Part shown: in pieces, positions 1 to 7,510 of the stretch | Numbering within the stretch: the first letter of the stretch is position 1 | Layout of the letters: every line of letters begins with the position of its first letter | Made by a program: the position numbers and the translations under genes | Assembly: GCA_023393015.1 (NCBI GenBank) | Contig: JAEWMY010000015.1 | Coordinates: forward strand, 1-31,595 | Length of the DNA stretch: 31,595 nucleotides | Direction: 5' to 3' | Source: Spirochaetota bacterium | Lineage (GTDB): Bacteria; Spirochaetota; Spirochaetia; Treponematales; Treponemataceae | Notes under the pieces: generated by a model | What the model saw: the letters and a program-made list of their open reading frames with translations, nothing else | Told to the model about the DNA's origin: nothing | Databases searched by the model: none

Positions 1-384
1 GTTCTGGAGGACGAGCTCCCTGCTCTGCAGCGCCCGTTTGACGAGCAGGGAAAGGCGGTCGAGATTAAGCGGTTTCGTCAGGAAATCGTAGGCACCCGAA
101 CGCATCGCTTCCACCGCGTTCTCGACCGTTCCGTGTCCGGTAAGTACGATAACCGGTATGCCCGGCGACTCCGATGTAACGCGCCTGAGAATTTCCTCGC
201 CCGACACGCCCGGCATGCGAAGGTCGGTTATGACGAGGTCCACGTCGCCGTGGAGGGCGAGCTCGAGCCCCTCGTCGCCGTCGGCGGCGAGAATCACCTC
301 GTAGCCGTCCATCTCGAGGGCGGCCTTCAGTCCCGTCCTGATGTTTTTTTCGTCGTCTATGACGAGAATCGAAAACTTCATCAT
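1..384 (-). CDS. Response regulator, receiver domain (C-terminus cut by window edge)
   Basis: The first 128 residues of a two-component response regulator are present, and the gene continues off the left edge. The acidic pair Asp10/Asp11, the phospho-acceptor Asp54 in a DLRMPG context, the conserved Thr82 and Lys104 in a FLTKP motif are all in place, so the receiver should be active. The sequence is most like NtrC/AtoC-type receivers, but the AAA+ and DNA-binding parts that would prove a sigma-54 activator lie outside the window. The start ATG overlaps the kinase stop as ATGA, with a GGGAGG Shine-Dalgarno just upstream; a second ATG follows at once. Overlap with the kinase makes it the likely phosphotransfer partner. 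The order regulator, kinase, delta', cvpA, murG resembles the AtoC/AtoS neighbourhood I recall from Treponema pallidum. Confidence 0.92.
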   Translation of the reverse strand, partial: MMKFSILVIDDEKNIRTGLKAALEMDGYEVILAADGDEGLELALHGDVDLVITDLRMPGVSGEEILRRVTSESPGIPVIVLTGHGTVENAVEAMRSGAYDFLTKPLNLDRLSLLVKRALQSRELVLQN

Positions 385-1550
385 GTTGCGCCCTCCCCGT
401 ACTCGATCATCTTCTGCGCGCGCCTCATCACGGGCAGGGTTATCGTGAAGGTCGTCCCGCGGCCGGGTTCGGACTTGACGCGGATGTCGCCGCCGTGCTC
501 CTTGACGACCTTGTAGGCCATCGTGAGCCCGAGGCCCGTGCCGTCGGCCTTCGTCGTGAAGTACGGCTCGAAGACGCGCGAAAGCACGTCTTGCGGAATG
601 CCGACTCCCGAATCCTCGACCGAGATGACCACGGTATCGTCCCGCTGACGGGCGCCGAGGGAAAGCGTGCCGCCGTCCGGCATGGCGGACATCGCGTTCT
701 TGACGAGATTGACGAGCATCTGCCTCAGGAAACGCTCGTCTCCGCGAATGCCCGGAAGGCCGTCGGCGACGTCAAGCACGACGGAGACGTTCGCGCGGGA
801 AAGTTCCTCGCCGAAAAAGGTCGAGATCGAGCGGATCAGCTCGCCTATGTCCATCGGGGAAAGCTCGATCTTGAGCGGGCGCACGGCGAAGAGGAAATCG
901 ACGACTATCCTGTTGAGTCGCTCTATCTCCTCGTCCACGATGTCCAGGTATTCCGAAAACTTGGAGTCGCTCCGCGCATCGCACGAGTCGACCGCCTTGC
1001 GGAGCAACTGGACGTAGATGCTGATCGATCCGAGCGGGTTCTTGATTTCGTGCGCCACGGTAGCGGCGAGGTTCGTGAGGCTCGCGAGGCTTTCGAGCCT
1101 GCGGCTTTTCATCTCCTCGTTTTTTTTCTCGGTTATGTCCTCGACCGAGATGACGGTTCCGCGTACCGCCTTTTTCTGGACGAGCGGCATGATGCCGACG
1201 CTGACGTACCGCGTGACCGAAAGCTCGTTGACGGCGAACTCGCGCGAAAGGACCGTGTCCTCCGCCTCGATCGTCTCCTCGATGAACCGCGATATCTCGA
1301 GGTCGCGAATGCACGACCACACCGGCCTGTCCTGGGCTTCCCTGAACTCCATCGGAAGGATTCTCGCCGCCGACTTGTTGTTCATGACGACGATATGGAA
1401 CGCGTCGCAGACGATCACGCCCGTACCGAGGGAGTCAAGGACCGCGTTGAGCGTCTCGTACTCCTCCGTCACGAGCGAAAGGAGGCTTTGCATCTGCTCG
1501 GCGTTCATCCGCGAGGTTTTTTGAAGCGCCCTACGGATAAACTCCCTCAC
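381..1550 (-). CDS. PAS-domain sensor histidine kinase (NtrB/AtoS-like)
   Basis: This is a cytoplasmic two-component kinase of about 389 residues with no membrane segment. A PAS-like sensor region covers roughly residues 30-140. The dimerisation and phospho-acceptor H-box (VAHEIKNPLGS) puts the histidine near residue 167. The ATP-binding domain carries the N-box (NLVKNAMSAMP, near 280-290), G1 (DSGVGIP, near 312), F (FEPYFTT) and G2 (GTGLGL, near 336-341). It should phosphorylate the regulator whose start codon overlaps its stop. The start is GTG, chosen because AGGAG lies six bases upstream; the gene begins ten bases after the delta' stop, so it is cotranscribed with replication and cell-wall genes. 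What the PAS domain senses cannot be read from the sequence. Confidence 0.93.
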   Translation of the reverse strand: MREFIRRALQKTSRMNAEQMQSLLSLVTEEYETLNAVLDSLGTGVIVCDAFHIVVMNNKSAARILPMEFREAQDRPVWSCIRDLEISRFIEETIEAEDTVLSREFAVNELSVTRYVSVGIMPLVQKKAVRGTVISVEDITEKKNEEMKSRRLESLASLTNLAATVAHEIKNPLGSISIYVQLLRKAVDSCDARSDSKFSEYLDIVDEEIERLNRIVVDFLFAVRPLKIELSPMDIGELIRSISTFFGEELSRANVSVVLDVADGLPGIRGDERFLRQMLVNLVKNAMSAMPDGGTLSLGARQRDDTVVISVEDSGVGIPQDVLSRVFEPYFTTKADGTGLGLTMAYKVVKEHGGDIRVKSEPGRGTTFTITLPVMRRAQKMIEYGEGAT

Positions 1551-1560
1551 GACGGACTCC

Positions 1561-2877
1561 TCATAGCGCTTCCTTCATCTCGTACGAAAGGCGCTCGAGC
1601 GCCTGCGTCGGCGAGATATTGAGGATGTCGACCGAGGTCTGCGCGACCCTGACGGACTCGAGCCACGAGGCGTACACGAGCGACTCCCGCGCGGAAACCT
1701 GTCCCGTCCTCACGGAGGCGGAAAGGACGGCCATGATCTCGGTGAGGAACAGGCGCCACACCTTCGCGGGCTTGCACTTGTTGAGCGAGGAAACGACGGA
1801 CGGAATCGTCGTCGAGTCGCGCGCGGGCGCGGCGTTGCCCGGGACGGCGAAAGCCGCTTCTAGCGCCGACGGAAGGGAAACGAGCGGCGCCAGCGACGCG
1901 TCAAGCGCCTCCGACAGGACGAGCGAGAGAAAGGCGCGCGCGCCTGCGCGTATCGCTTCGGGGGATACGGGCAGGAACCGGTCGAAATATCCCGACAGGG
2001 ACTCGCCCGGCGGGAGCGTGTCGCGGAAAACGCGCGAGACGACCTCTTCCCGGTCTTTCGCCTGGCGCTCGACGAAGGCGTACGTCCGCACGCGCGACAG
2101 TATCGTCGGGATGATGGCGCCTCTCCTCGATGTGGTGAGGATGAACACCGCGTCGCGCGGGGGTTCCTCGAGAATCTTGAGGAAGGCGTTTCTCGCCGAA
2201 TCCTGCATGCGGTCGGCATTCTCGACTATCAAGACCTTCTTCCGTCCGTAGGGCGTAAGGCGCGCCCAGGAGGCGGCGTTGCGGATGACGTTGACGGGCA
2301 CTCCGTCGGGAAGGAAATCGTCCTCGAGCTTCGCCGCGGACTCCACGAGCGTCGAGACGGTTTTCCCGAGGGAGTCGGCGTCGCAATCGTCCGCGTCCAC
2401 CATCGTCTCGAACTCCTCGAGGGTTTCCGCTATCGACGCGAGAAGGGGCATGGCGCGGGCGAGCCGCGCGTCGTCTCCGTCGTTGAGCTCGGGCGAAAAA
2501 CGCGCCGTCAACTTCCGTATCGACCGCGCGAAGAGGAACCTCGCGGCGGTCTTCCTGGGGATCCCGCCCGGAGCGCCGGGCGCGCGGGAGGCGAGCAGCG
2601 CGGCGGCGGAGGCGCGTATCTCGAGAATGCAATCCCTCGGGCCCGTTATCGCGAGGTCGGGATGCGTAAGGGATCGATGCAGCGCGCAATCCCGGCAATC
2701 GCACGCCCACGGCGCGTTTCCGGACCGGCATGACAGTGCCCGCGCGAGCTCGAGCGCCGCGGTCATCTTTCCCTCTGCGGGAGGTCCGTAGAAGAGAATC
2801 GACGGGGGAAGCCTGCCCGACGAGATGTCGTCCATGAGAAGGCCCGCCGCGCTTTGCGATATCAGATTCTCGAACAT
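1561..2877 (-). CDS. holB: DNA polymerase III, delta' subunit-like clamp-loader protein
   Basis: The protein has 438 residues and belongs to the clamp-loader AAA+ family, which places the sliding clamp on primed DNA. The N-terminus has a P-loop-like GPPAEGKMT in which Met replaces the Ser/Thr that normally follows the lysine. It is followed by a cysteine cluster (C-x8-C-x-C-x2-C) leading into THPDL, as in the delta'/gamma zinc module but one residue short. Walker-B-like VLIVENADRM and the segment NAFLKILEEPP are classic for delta'/DnaX. The sensor region reads LSRVRTY instead of the usual SRC. The weak P-loop fits delta', which in characterised bacteria does not hydrolyse ATP, better than DnaX. 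It lies between cvpA and the kinase gene in a tight operon. Confidence 0.85.
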   Translation of the reverse strand: MFENLISQSAAGLLMDDISSGRLPPSILFYGPPAEGKMTAALELARALSCRSGNAPWACDCRDCALHRSLTHPDLAITGPRDCILEIRASAAALLASRAPGAPGGIPRKTAARFLFARSIRKLTARFSPELNDGDDARLARAMPLLASIAETLEEFETMVDADDCDADSLGKTVSTLVESAAKLEDDFLPDGVPVNVIRNAASWARLTPYGRKKVLIVENADRMQDSARNAFLKILEEPPRDAVFILTTSRRGAIIPTILSRVRTYAFVERQAKDREEVVSRVFRDTLPPGESLSGYFDRFLPVSPEAIRAGARAFLSLVLSEALDASLAPLVSLPSALEAAFAVPGNAAPARDSTTIPSVVSSLNKCKPAKVWRLFLTEIMAVLSASVRTGQVSARESLVYASWLESVRVAQTSVDILNISPTQALERLSYEMKEAL

Positions 2878-2889
2878 GCTTTCGTCCCC

Positions 2890-3381
2890 CTATCGGACGG
2901 TCCTGAGATAGACCGGGAATGACGCCGTCGACGACGCCAACAAGGGCTCGAAGACGCGCGCGAAAAGGCTCCCCTCCACGAGGAAGGAAAGGTCGAAAAA
3001 GCCCTGACGCGTTATCGCGAGAAGGATGACGAAAACGATTATGAGCCCTTCGGCTATACCAAGAAAAAAACCGAGGGCGCGGTCGAGATTCGTCATCGAC
3101 TCGCCCTCGAAGGCGTTGCCGACGACGCGCTGGACCGCTTTTACCGAAAGATACACCACCACGAAAATGGCAAGAAACGAGGCGACGTCGACAAGCGCGT
3201 CGGCGCCCGTGAGCCGCCCGACGTACGGGGACAGCGCGTCGTGGAAAAGCACCGCGACGACGACGCCGGCGATGACGGCTACCTTGGAGAAAAACTCCGC
3301 GATGAATCCCGCGAGAGTCGCGCGGACGATGGCCAGGACGACGATGACGAACATGACCATGTCGAAGGCGGTGAGCGTCAT
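2890..3381 (-). CDS. cvpA: CvpA family membrane protein
   Basis: This is a 163-residue integral membrane protein with four hydrophobic segments (about 5-28, 32-50, 65-85 and 103-125), the usual size and topology of CvpA. The family was named for colicin V production and is linked to envelope homeostasis; its biochemical role is unsettled. Typical features include the glycine-bearing first helix and the segment GFFLGIAEGLIIV in the last helix. The start is the ATG that overlaps the murG stop as ATGA. The longer open frame continuing upstream is only a shadow of murG. Coupling to murG suggests an envelope role, but that is inference. Confidence 0.85.
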   Translation of the reverse strand: MTLTAFDMVMFVIVVLAIVRATLAGFIAEFFSKVAVIAGVVVAVLFHDALSPYVGRLTGADALVDVASFLAIFVVVYLSVKAVQRVVGNAFEGESMTNLDRALGFFLGIAEGLIIVFVILLAITRQGFFDLSFLVEGSLFARVFEPLLASSTASFPVYLRTVR

Positions 3382-4493
3382 TCGGCCCTCCGTCGGGGGG
3401 AGTCGAGCCTCGAAAGGATCAATTCGGCTATCGCCGCGGCGGCCCGGACCGAACCGAGGCGGGCGGAGCTTTCGGCCATTCGCTCGCGCGTCGCGGTATC
3501 GGAAAACACGCGCATGACGGCCTCGCGGAGGTTCGCGCCCGTCGCCCGCTCGCCGGTCAGCACGACGGCGGCGCCGCGCGACTCGAAATACGCCGCGTTT
3601 TCCACCTGATCGCCGCGCGAGGCGCCCTTTTCGAGCGGCACGAGCACCATCGGCTTCCCGGCGGTGGCGCATTCCCATACGGAATTCGCTCCCGCCCGCG
3701 CGATCACGAGATCCGCGCACGCGAGCACGTCCGGCATCTCGGCGCGGATGAACGGAAAGGGCCGATAACCCGCCCGCGGGGCGGCCGCGGACGACGGGGC
3801 GTCCTGCGAAAGGCCGGTTTGATGAACGACGTAGAACGACGGAAGGAGATCGTCCAGGACGCCCGACACGAGGTCGTTCACCTGCCTCGCGCCGAGGCTT
3901 CCCCCCTGGGCGAAGATGACGGGGATCCCGTCGTCGGGAAAACCGAGAAAGGCCCGGCCGCGGGCCGCAGAAGCCGAGTAAAAGGCCTCGCGTACCGGGT
4001 TGCCCGTCACGGTAACCTTGTCGCGCGACCGCGCGGGGATACGGTCCCTCGTTTCTCCGTAGGAAACGAGGATGTCGCTCGCGAACCTCGCGTTGATTCT
4101 CGTTGCGAGGCCCGGGGAAAAATCGCACTCGTGCGTGATGACGGGGATACCGAGCAGTCTCGCGGCGACGCACGGGGGCACGCTGACGAAACCGCCTTTC
4201 GAGAACAGGAGGGCCGGACGGCGACGCGCGAGGATCGCCAGGGACGCGAAAAAACCGCCGATGATCCTGAAAAAGTCGACCGCGTTTTGAAGGCTGAAGT
4301 ATCTGCGGAGCTTGCCCGACGGTATGCCGAGAAACTCGATGCCGGCCGACTCCACGAGCGAACGATCCACGCCCCGAGACGATCCGATCCAGAACAGGGA
4401 GCAGTCGCGTTTTCGTCGCAACTCGTCGATGACGGCCAGTCCGGGAAAGATATGTCCCCCCGTGCCGCCGCCGGCAAAGGCAATCGTGTTCAT
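3378..4493 (-). CDS. murG: MurG, UDP-GlcNAc:lipid I N-acetylglucosaminyltransferase
   Basis: This glycosyltransferase family 28 enzyme adds GlcNAc to lipid I to make lipid II on the inner face of the cytoplasmic membrane, the last intracellular step of peptidoglycan synthesis. The 371-residue length is normal. The N-terminal glycine-rich loop GGGTGGHIFPGL starts near residue 8 and the second-domain loop GGSLGARQVND is present. The donor-binding region ADLVIARAGANSVWE followed by GKPMVLVPL near residues 275-305 is also clear. The start ATG lies 12 bases after the ankyrin gene stop; the ribosome site is weak, so coupling to that gene is likely. Its stop overlaps cvpA. Confidence 0.96.
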   Translation of the reverse strand: MNTIAFAGGGTGGHIFPGLAVIDELRRKRDCSLFWIGSSRGVDRSLVESAGIEFLGIPSGKLRRYFSLQNAVDFFRIIGGFFASLAILARRRPALLFSKGGFVSVPPCVAARLLGIPVITHECDFSPGLATRINARFASDILVSYGETRDRIPARSRDKVTVTGNPVREAFYSASAARGRAFLGFPDDGIPVIFAQGGSLGARQVNDLVSGVLDDLLPSFYVVHQTGLSQDAPSSAAAPRAGYRPFPFIRAEMPDVLACADLVIARAGANSVWECATAGKPMVLVPLEKGASRGDQVENAAYFESRGAAVVLTGERATGANLREAVMRVFSDTATRERMAESSARLGSVRAAAAIAELILSRLDSPRRRAE

Positions 4494-4505
4494 GCGCTCA
4501 GTGTA

Positions 4506-5408
4506 TCATGATGACACAGTATTGAAAAGCGCGAGCAGGGCCTCGTTTTTGAAGAGACGCGCGTATCCGACGGCGGAAAGGCCGAGATTGTCGGCTATTC
4601 CCGGATCGGCCCCGACCGAAAGGAGCAGCGAAACCGTCTCGACGTCGCCGCGTCCGGTCGCTATGACGAGGGCCGTTTGCCCGTCCTTGCTCCGCAAGTC
4701 GGGATTCGCCCCGCTCTCGAGCAGCATCTTGCAGATGAGGATATCTCCCTTTTGCGTCGCGTCCATCAACGGGGTGTATCCCCGGTCCTGCGATTGAACG
4801 TTCACGTCGGCTCCGGCCGCGACGAGAAAGCGAACCATCTCGGGAAGCTGTGCCCGCGTCGCGAGGGAAAGGACGGGGTTGCCGTGCACGTCCGTTATGG
4901 AGGGGCTGAACCCCGCCTTGAGGAAAAGCGAGGCGTTCTCCTCGTCGCCCGAAAGCACCGTAGCCACGAAGTTCTCGGCGAAACAGGATATTCCCCGTTC
5001 GATAAGCGTGGCGCGCGCGCGGGCTTGCCGTTCCTCGGACGAATAGCGCACGGTCTCCGATTCGAGAAAATCCTCGAAGGTATCCGCCGAAAGGACCGTC
5101 CCGATGTATCCGTCCCGCATCGGCAGGCTTTTCCCCGCGTCCGACGAAAGTATGAGTATCCGTATGCCGCGCCCGATGCAGTAACCGGAATAGAACAGCA
5201 GTGCGGGCTCCTGAAAGGGGTCGCCATGATGGACGAACAGGACGTGCGATGCGTCTTTGAACAGGTGATGCGGGCTCATACCGTCCTTGCCCTCCCACGT
5301 TTCCTCGACGGGAAGGAATTCCACGTCGCACCGATGCCGCTTGATCATTTCGAGGAGGATCGCCGCCTGATCGCCTTTCTTTTTCGCGTATAATACGACT
5401 ATTTTCAC
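4506..5408 (-). CDS. Ankyrin-repeat protein with N-terminal TIR/deoxyribosyltransferase-like domain
   Basis: The 300-residue protein has two parts. Residues 1-115 look like a small alpha/beta Rossmann-like domain: a first strand KIVVLYAKK, then SHVLFVHHG, then YCIGRGIRILILSSD, an arrangement seen in TIR and nucleoside deoxyribosyltransferase-like domains. Residues 145-295 carry about four ankyrin repeats, with signatures such as AAGADVN, GYTPLMDAT, ESGANPD, GQTALVIA and SVGADPG. No signal peptide is visible, so it is probably cytoplasmic. The start is GTG at 5408, with GGGAGGGGG placed correctly upstream; an in-frame extension upstream has no ribosome site. It sits between the tRNA-Phe terminator and murG. 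The ankyrin call is firm. The N-terminal assignment is inference from pattern, and the catalytic Glu of those enzymes is not obvious. The function is unknown. Confidence 0.8.
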   Translation of the reverse strand: MKIVVLYAKKKGDQAAILLEMIKRHRCDVEFLPVEETWEGKDGMSPHHLFKDASHVLFVHHGDPFQEPALLFYSGYCIGRGIRILILSSDAGKSLPMRDGYIGTVLSADTFEDFLESETVRYSSEERQARARATLIERGISCFAENFVATVLSGDEENASLFLKAGFSPSITDVHGNPVLSLATRAQLPEMVRFLVAAGADVNVQSQDRGYTPLMDATQKGDILICKMLLESGANPDLRSKDGQTALVIATGRGDVETVSLLLSVGADPGIADNLGLSAVGYARLFKNEALLALFNTVSS

Positions 5409-5471
5409 GCTTGCCCCCTCCCTTATTTTCGGCGCCCGCGCGTACCGGCATGAACGGAAAGACAAACCAAT

Positions 5472-5500
5472 AAAAAAAGCCTCCCGTCATGGGAGGCTTT
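5472..5500 (-). terminator. Rho-independent terminator of tRNA-Phe
   Basis: A perfect 10-bp stem (AAAGCCTCCC/GGGAGGCTTT) with a 5-base loop is followed on the minus strand by a run of seven T. It begins six bases after the tRNA 3' end, so it should end the tRNA transcript before the ankyrin gene. Confidence 0.93.
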
Positions 5501-5505
5501 CTTCG

Positions 5506-5578
5506 TGCCGTCGGACAGAATTGAACTGTCGACACATGGATTTTCAGTCCATTGCTCTACCAACTGAGCTACAACGGC
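5506..5578 (-). tRNA. tRNA-Phe (anticodon GAA)
   Basis: The 73-nt sequence folds as a full cloverleaf. The acceptor is GCCGTTG paired with CGACGGC (one T-G pair), the D arm includes AGCTCAGTTGGTAGAGC, and the T arm includes GTTCAATTC. The anticodon loop CTGAAAA gives anticodon GAA, decoding phenylalanine. The discriminator is A and the 3' CCA is not encoded, so it must be added after transcription. It has its own promoter and terminator and separates the fliA unit from the murG operon. Confidence 0.97.
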
Positions 5579-5589
5579 TGGTAGAAAAG

Positions 5590-5618
5590 TTTATATCCCG
5601 TATGAAAAAAAAAGTCAA
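5590..5618 (-). promoter_or_regulatory. Sigma-70 type promoter of tRNA-Phe
   Basis: The -35 is TTGACT (5613-5618), the -10 is TATAAA (5590-5595) and the spacer is exactly 17 bp, with a T-rich upstream half. The predicted start is about 5583, some five bases before the mature tRNA. This is close to consensus. Confidence 0.88.
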
Positions 5619-5650
5619 TACTGAACCCGGGGAAGATTCCGGTTGCGGGA

Positions 5651-6481
5651 TTACATCAACGCGGGGATCACCAGATTGAAGCTGCCGGAGTCCTCGGGTG
5701 CGTCCCCGTCCCGTCGCGGGGGAAGCGATACCAGATAAGCCCCCGCCCTCGTCCGTTCCAGGAACACGCATTCGAGCACGTCGACGTCGCGGACGACAAG
5801 AAGATCCTCGCACACGAGCAAACGCTGTCCGTATACGTGCTGTAACTGTATGATAAACGAGCCGTTCGCCCCTTCGGATATCCGCTCGACCTGGAATTCG
5901 GGTATGCCGAATACCTCGCCTCCGCTCTCGAACAGCAATACCGGCGTGACGAAACCGGGACCCCGTCTCCGGGAATCGATACCCCCGCGGCCGGCGGACG
6001 CGGAACGGTTTCTCACGTCGCACAGCAAGGCCCTGTACTCGAGAAGGAGCGATATGAGAAACCGGCGGGATTCGTGTACGACTTGCACGACAGGCGCGTA
6101 CGGTATGGTGCTCCACGCCTCGTCCCGGACCATCCTGGCGGAGACGCTCTCCTCGACCTGCCAGCGCTCCATCTGTTCTATTATCGCGGTCGGAGCGGTT
6201 TTCTTCATGATTTGCGAAAACACGGAGGGACACGCGCTCGAGGAACAGATGACCGAGAGATAGTGGAGCGTGTCCTCGCTCTTGATGACGGCGTCGATCA
6301 CGACGGCCCGCGCCTCGATGAACCCGAGCAATACGCGAAGGCGCATGTTGCCGGCGGACGAGGCGAGAAACGACGCCCGTTGCATGTAGACGCGCACCTG
6401 GTAGAGGTACTCGCCTCTCCGTACGGCGCCCTGCAAAACGGGTGTATTGTCGAAACTGTAGCATTTCTCCGTCGAGACCAT
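5651..6481 (-). CDS. Conserved hypothetical protein with C-terminal CheW-like domain
   Basis: The 276-residue protein has no signal peptide or clear membrane helix. Residues 1-165 are alpha-rich and unrecognised. Residues 178-255 resemble the start of a CheW fold: PVLLFESGGEVFGIPEFQVERI matches the usual hydrophobic-strand, glycine turn, (F/A)-G-I-P, helix with V-x-x-I pattern, and YGQRLLVCEDLLVV resembles the strand that contains the (V/I)P(V/I)-x-D-L motif, here degenerate. It is the last gene of the fliA unit, 23 bases after the SwrB-like gene, with no strong ribosome site. A link between chemotaxis and flagellar regulation is plausible but is inference; a diverged domain of another type cannot be excluded. 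Confidence 0.6.
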   Translation of the reverse strand: MVSTEKCYSFDNTPVLQGAVRRGEYLYQVRVYMQRASFLASSAGNMRLRVLLGFIEARAVVIDAVIKSEDTLHYLSVICSSSACPSVFSQIMKKTAPTAIIEQMERWQVEESVSARMVRDEAWSTIPYAPVVQVVHESRRFLISLLLEYRALLCDVRNRSASAGRGGIDSRRRGPGFVTPVLLFESGGEVFGIPEFQVERISEGANGSFIIQLQHVYGQRLLVCEDLLVVRDVDVLECVFLERTRAGAYLVSLPPRRDGDAPEDSGSFNLVIPALM

Positions 6482-6504
6482 CGCTTACAGTATCGACAGA
6501 CGCC

Positions 6505-7167
6505 TCAGCTTCTTGAATCTTTCGTGGCCGTATCGAATCCCGAGGCCTTGTTGACGTGGATGTCGAGAATGAGTTCGACCTCGCCGAGCGAAAGCGAGAG
6601 TTTCGAGGCGATTATGTCGGCAGAAAAACCCTTGTTCGCGAGGGAAACGACGTGTTCGACCGTCGGTATCACCGGCTGGACGCGTCGCGAGGCGTTGACG
6701 ACCCTCGATCGCATGATCGACTCGCGCGAGTACGTTCCGTCGCCGCGCGCGGCAGGCGGCGCGTCCGTAATCCGCATTTCGGGTATCGCGCTCCTTTGAA
6801 CCTCGGCTGGCATATCGTCACCGGCGGACGTTTCGTTGTCGGCAAGTATTTCGGCCGCAACAGCGACAGGGCGGGAAAGCGAGGACATGGTCGATTCCTC
6901 GTCACGGCGCTTGGCGGACTCGCGGTCCGCGAGAAGTATCCTGCGATCCGCCTCGTCTATCAGGGAACGCAAACCGCGTATCCGGTTTTCGAGAAGGGCG
7001 ACGTCCCGATCGGTCTCGCGACCCAAGTCGGCCACGAGGCGATCCAGTTCGCCGCGAATCTCCCCGAGTACCCGGTCGGGAGAGAAACGGGACGAGAGGC
7101 GCCGGTAGAACACGATTAAAAGCACGGCGTTGACGGCGACCGCCAGGACGGACAACAAGAATATCAT
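6505..7167 (-). CDS. SwrB/YlxL-like membrane-anchored coiled-coil protein
   Basis: The 220-residue protein has one N-terminal membrane helix (residues 2-21), a charged coiled coil (about 32-90), a low-complexity middle and a C-terminal helical module (about 168-203: VVSLANKGFSADIIASKL then LSLGEVELIL) that looks like a helix-turn-helix. This layout matches SwrB/YlxL and related DUF6115-type proteins. Those are encoded next to sigD in Bacillus, where SwrB promotes flagellar basal-body maturation. Here too it lies downstream of fliA. Homology is inferred from architecture and position, not alignment. The ribosome site is weak, and the start lies seven bases after the preceding stop, so translational coupling is likely. 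Confidence 0.6.
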   Translation of the reverse strand: MIFLLSVLAVAVNAVLLIVFYRRLSSRFSPDRVLGEIRGELDRLVADLGRETDRDVALLENRIRGLRSLIDEADRRILLADRESAKRRDEESTMSSLSRPVAVAAEILADNETSAGDDMPAEVQRSAIPEMRITDAPPAARGDGTYSRESIMRSRVVNASRRVQPVIPTVEHVVSLANKGFSADIIASKLSLSLGEVELILDIHVNKASGFDTATKDSRS

Positions 7168-7174
7168 GCTGGCG

Positions 7175-7510
7175 CTAACCGGATATATCTATGATGGAGC
7201 CGAGGCTCGGATCGCGGATTATCTCTTTCGGGGGGTCGTCCGGCTCTCCCTTGTTCTCCCTGGCGCCTTTCGACGGCGTCCCCGACGGATTTCCGGAAGG
7301 AGAGTCGTTTCGTTCGTGTACCGTGCCGGTCTCTTCGCCGCCCGTCTCGGTTTCCCTGACGGTCTTGAGACGCTTTTCCGCGTCCTCCCGGTTCTTGGCC
7401 ATCTCGGCCTCGCGCGCGGCCTGGGTCGCGGCCGTTTGCTGGACCTGCGCCTTCCCTACCTTGTCGAGTTGCGTATAGAGCGTTTGAAGGTCAATCGGCT
7501 GAATACCCAT
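7175..7510 (-). CDS. Small PIDLQ-motif protein of the fliA unit
   Basis: The 111-residue soluble protein starts with MGIQPIDLQTLYTQLDKVGK, a pattern I recall from small proteins in flagellar operons of spirochaetes and some Gram-positive bacteria. An alanine/glutamine-rich amphipathic helix follows (residues 15-50), then a Ser/Gly/Glu-rich disordered tail and a conserved-looking end PSLGSIIDISG. Its start lies 20 bases inside the end of the FapA gene, so translation is coupled. No function is known to me. Position suggests an accessory flagellar role. Confidence 0.65.
   Translation of the reverse strand: MGIQPIDLQTLYTQLDKVGKAQVQQTAATQAAREAEMAKNREDAEKRLKTVRETETGGEETGTVHERNDSPSGNPSGTPSKGARENKGEPDDPPKEIIRDPSLGSIIDISG

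Noticed and set aside
495..1622. A 375-residue plus-strand open frame
   Set aside because: It is antisense to the histidine kinase, which has complete H, N, G1, F and G2 boxes.
4501..4517. Imperfect dyad GTGTATCATGATGACAC between the ankyrin gene and murG
   Set aside because: It is short, overlaps the ankyrin stop codon and has no promoter nearby, so it is probably chance.
5409..5471. A separate promoter for the ankyrin-murG operon
   Set aside because: I see no convincing -35/-10 pair in the short gap after the tRNA terminator, so the source of transcription is left open.
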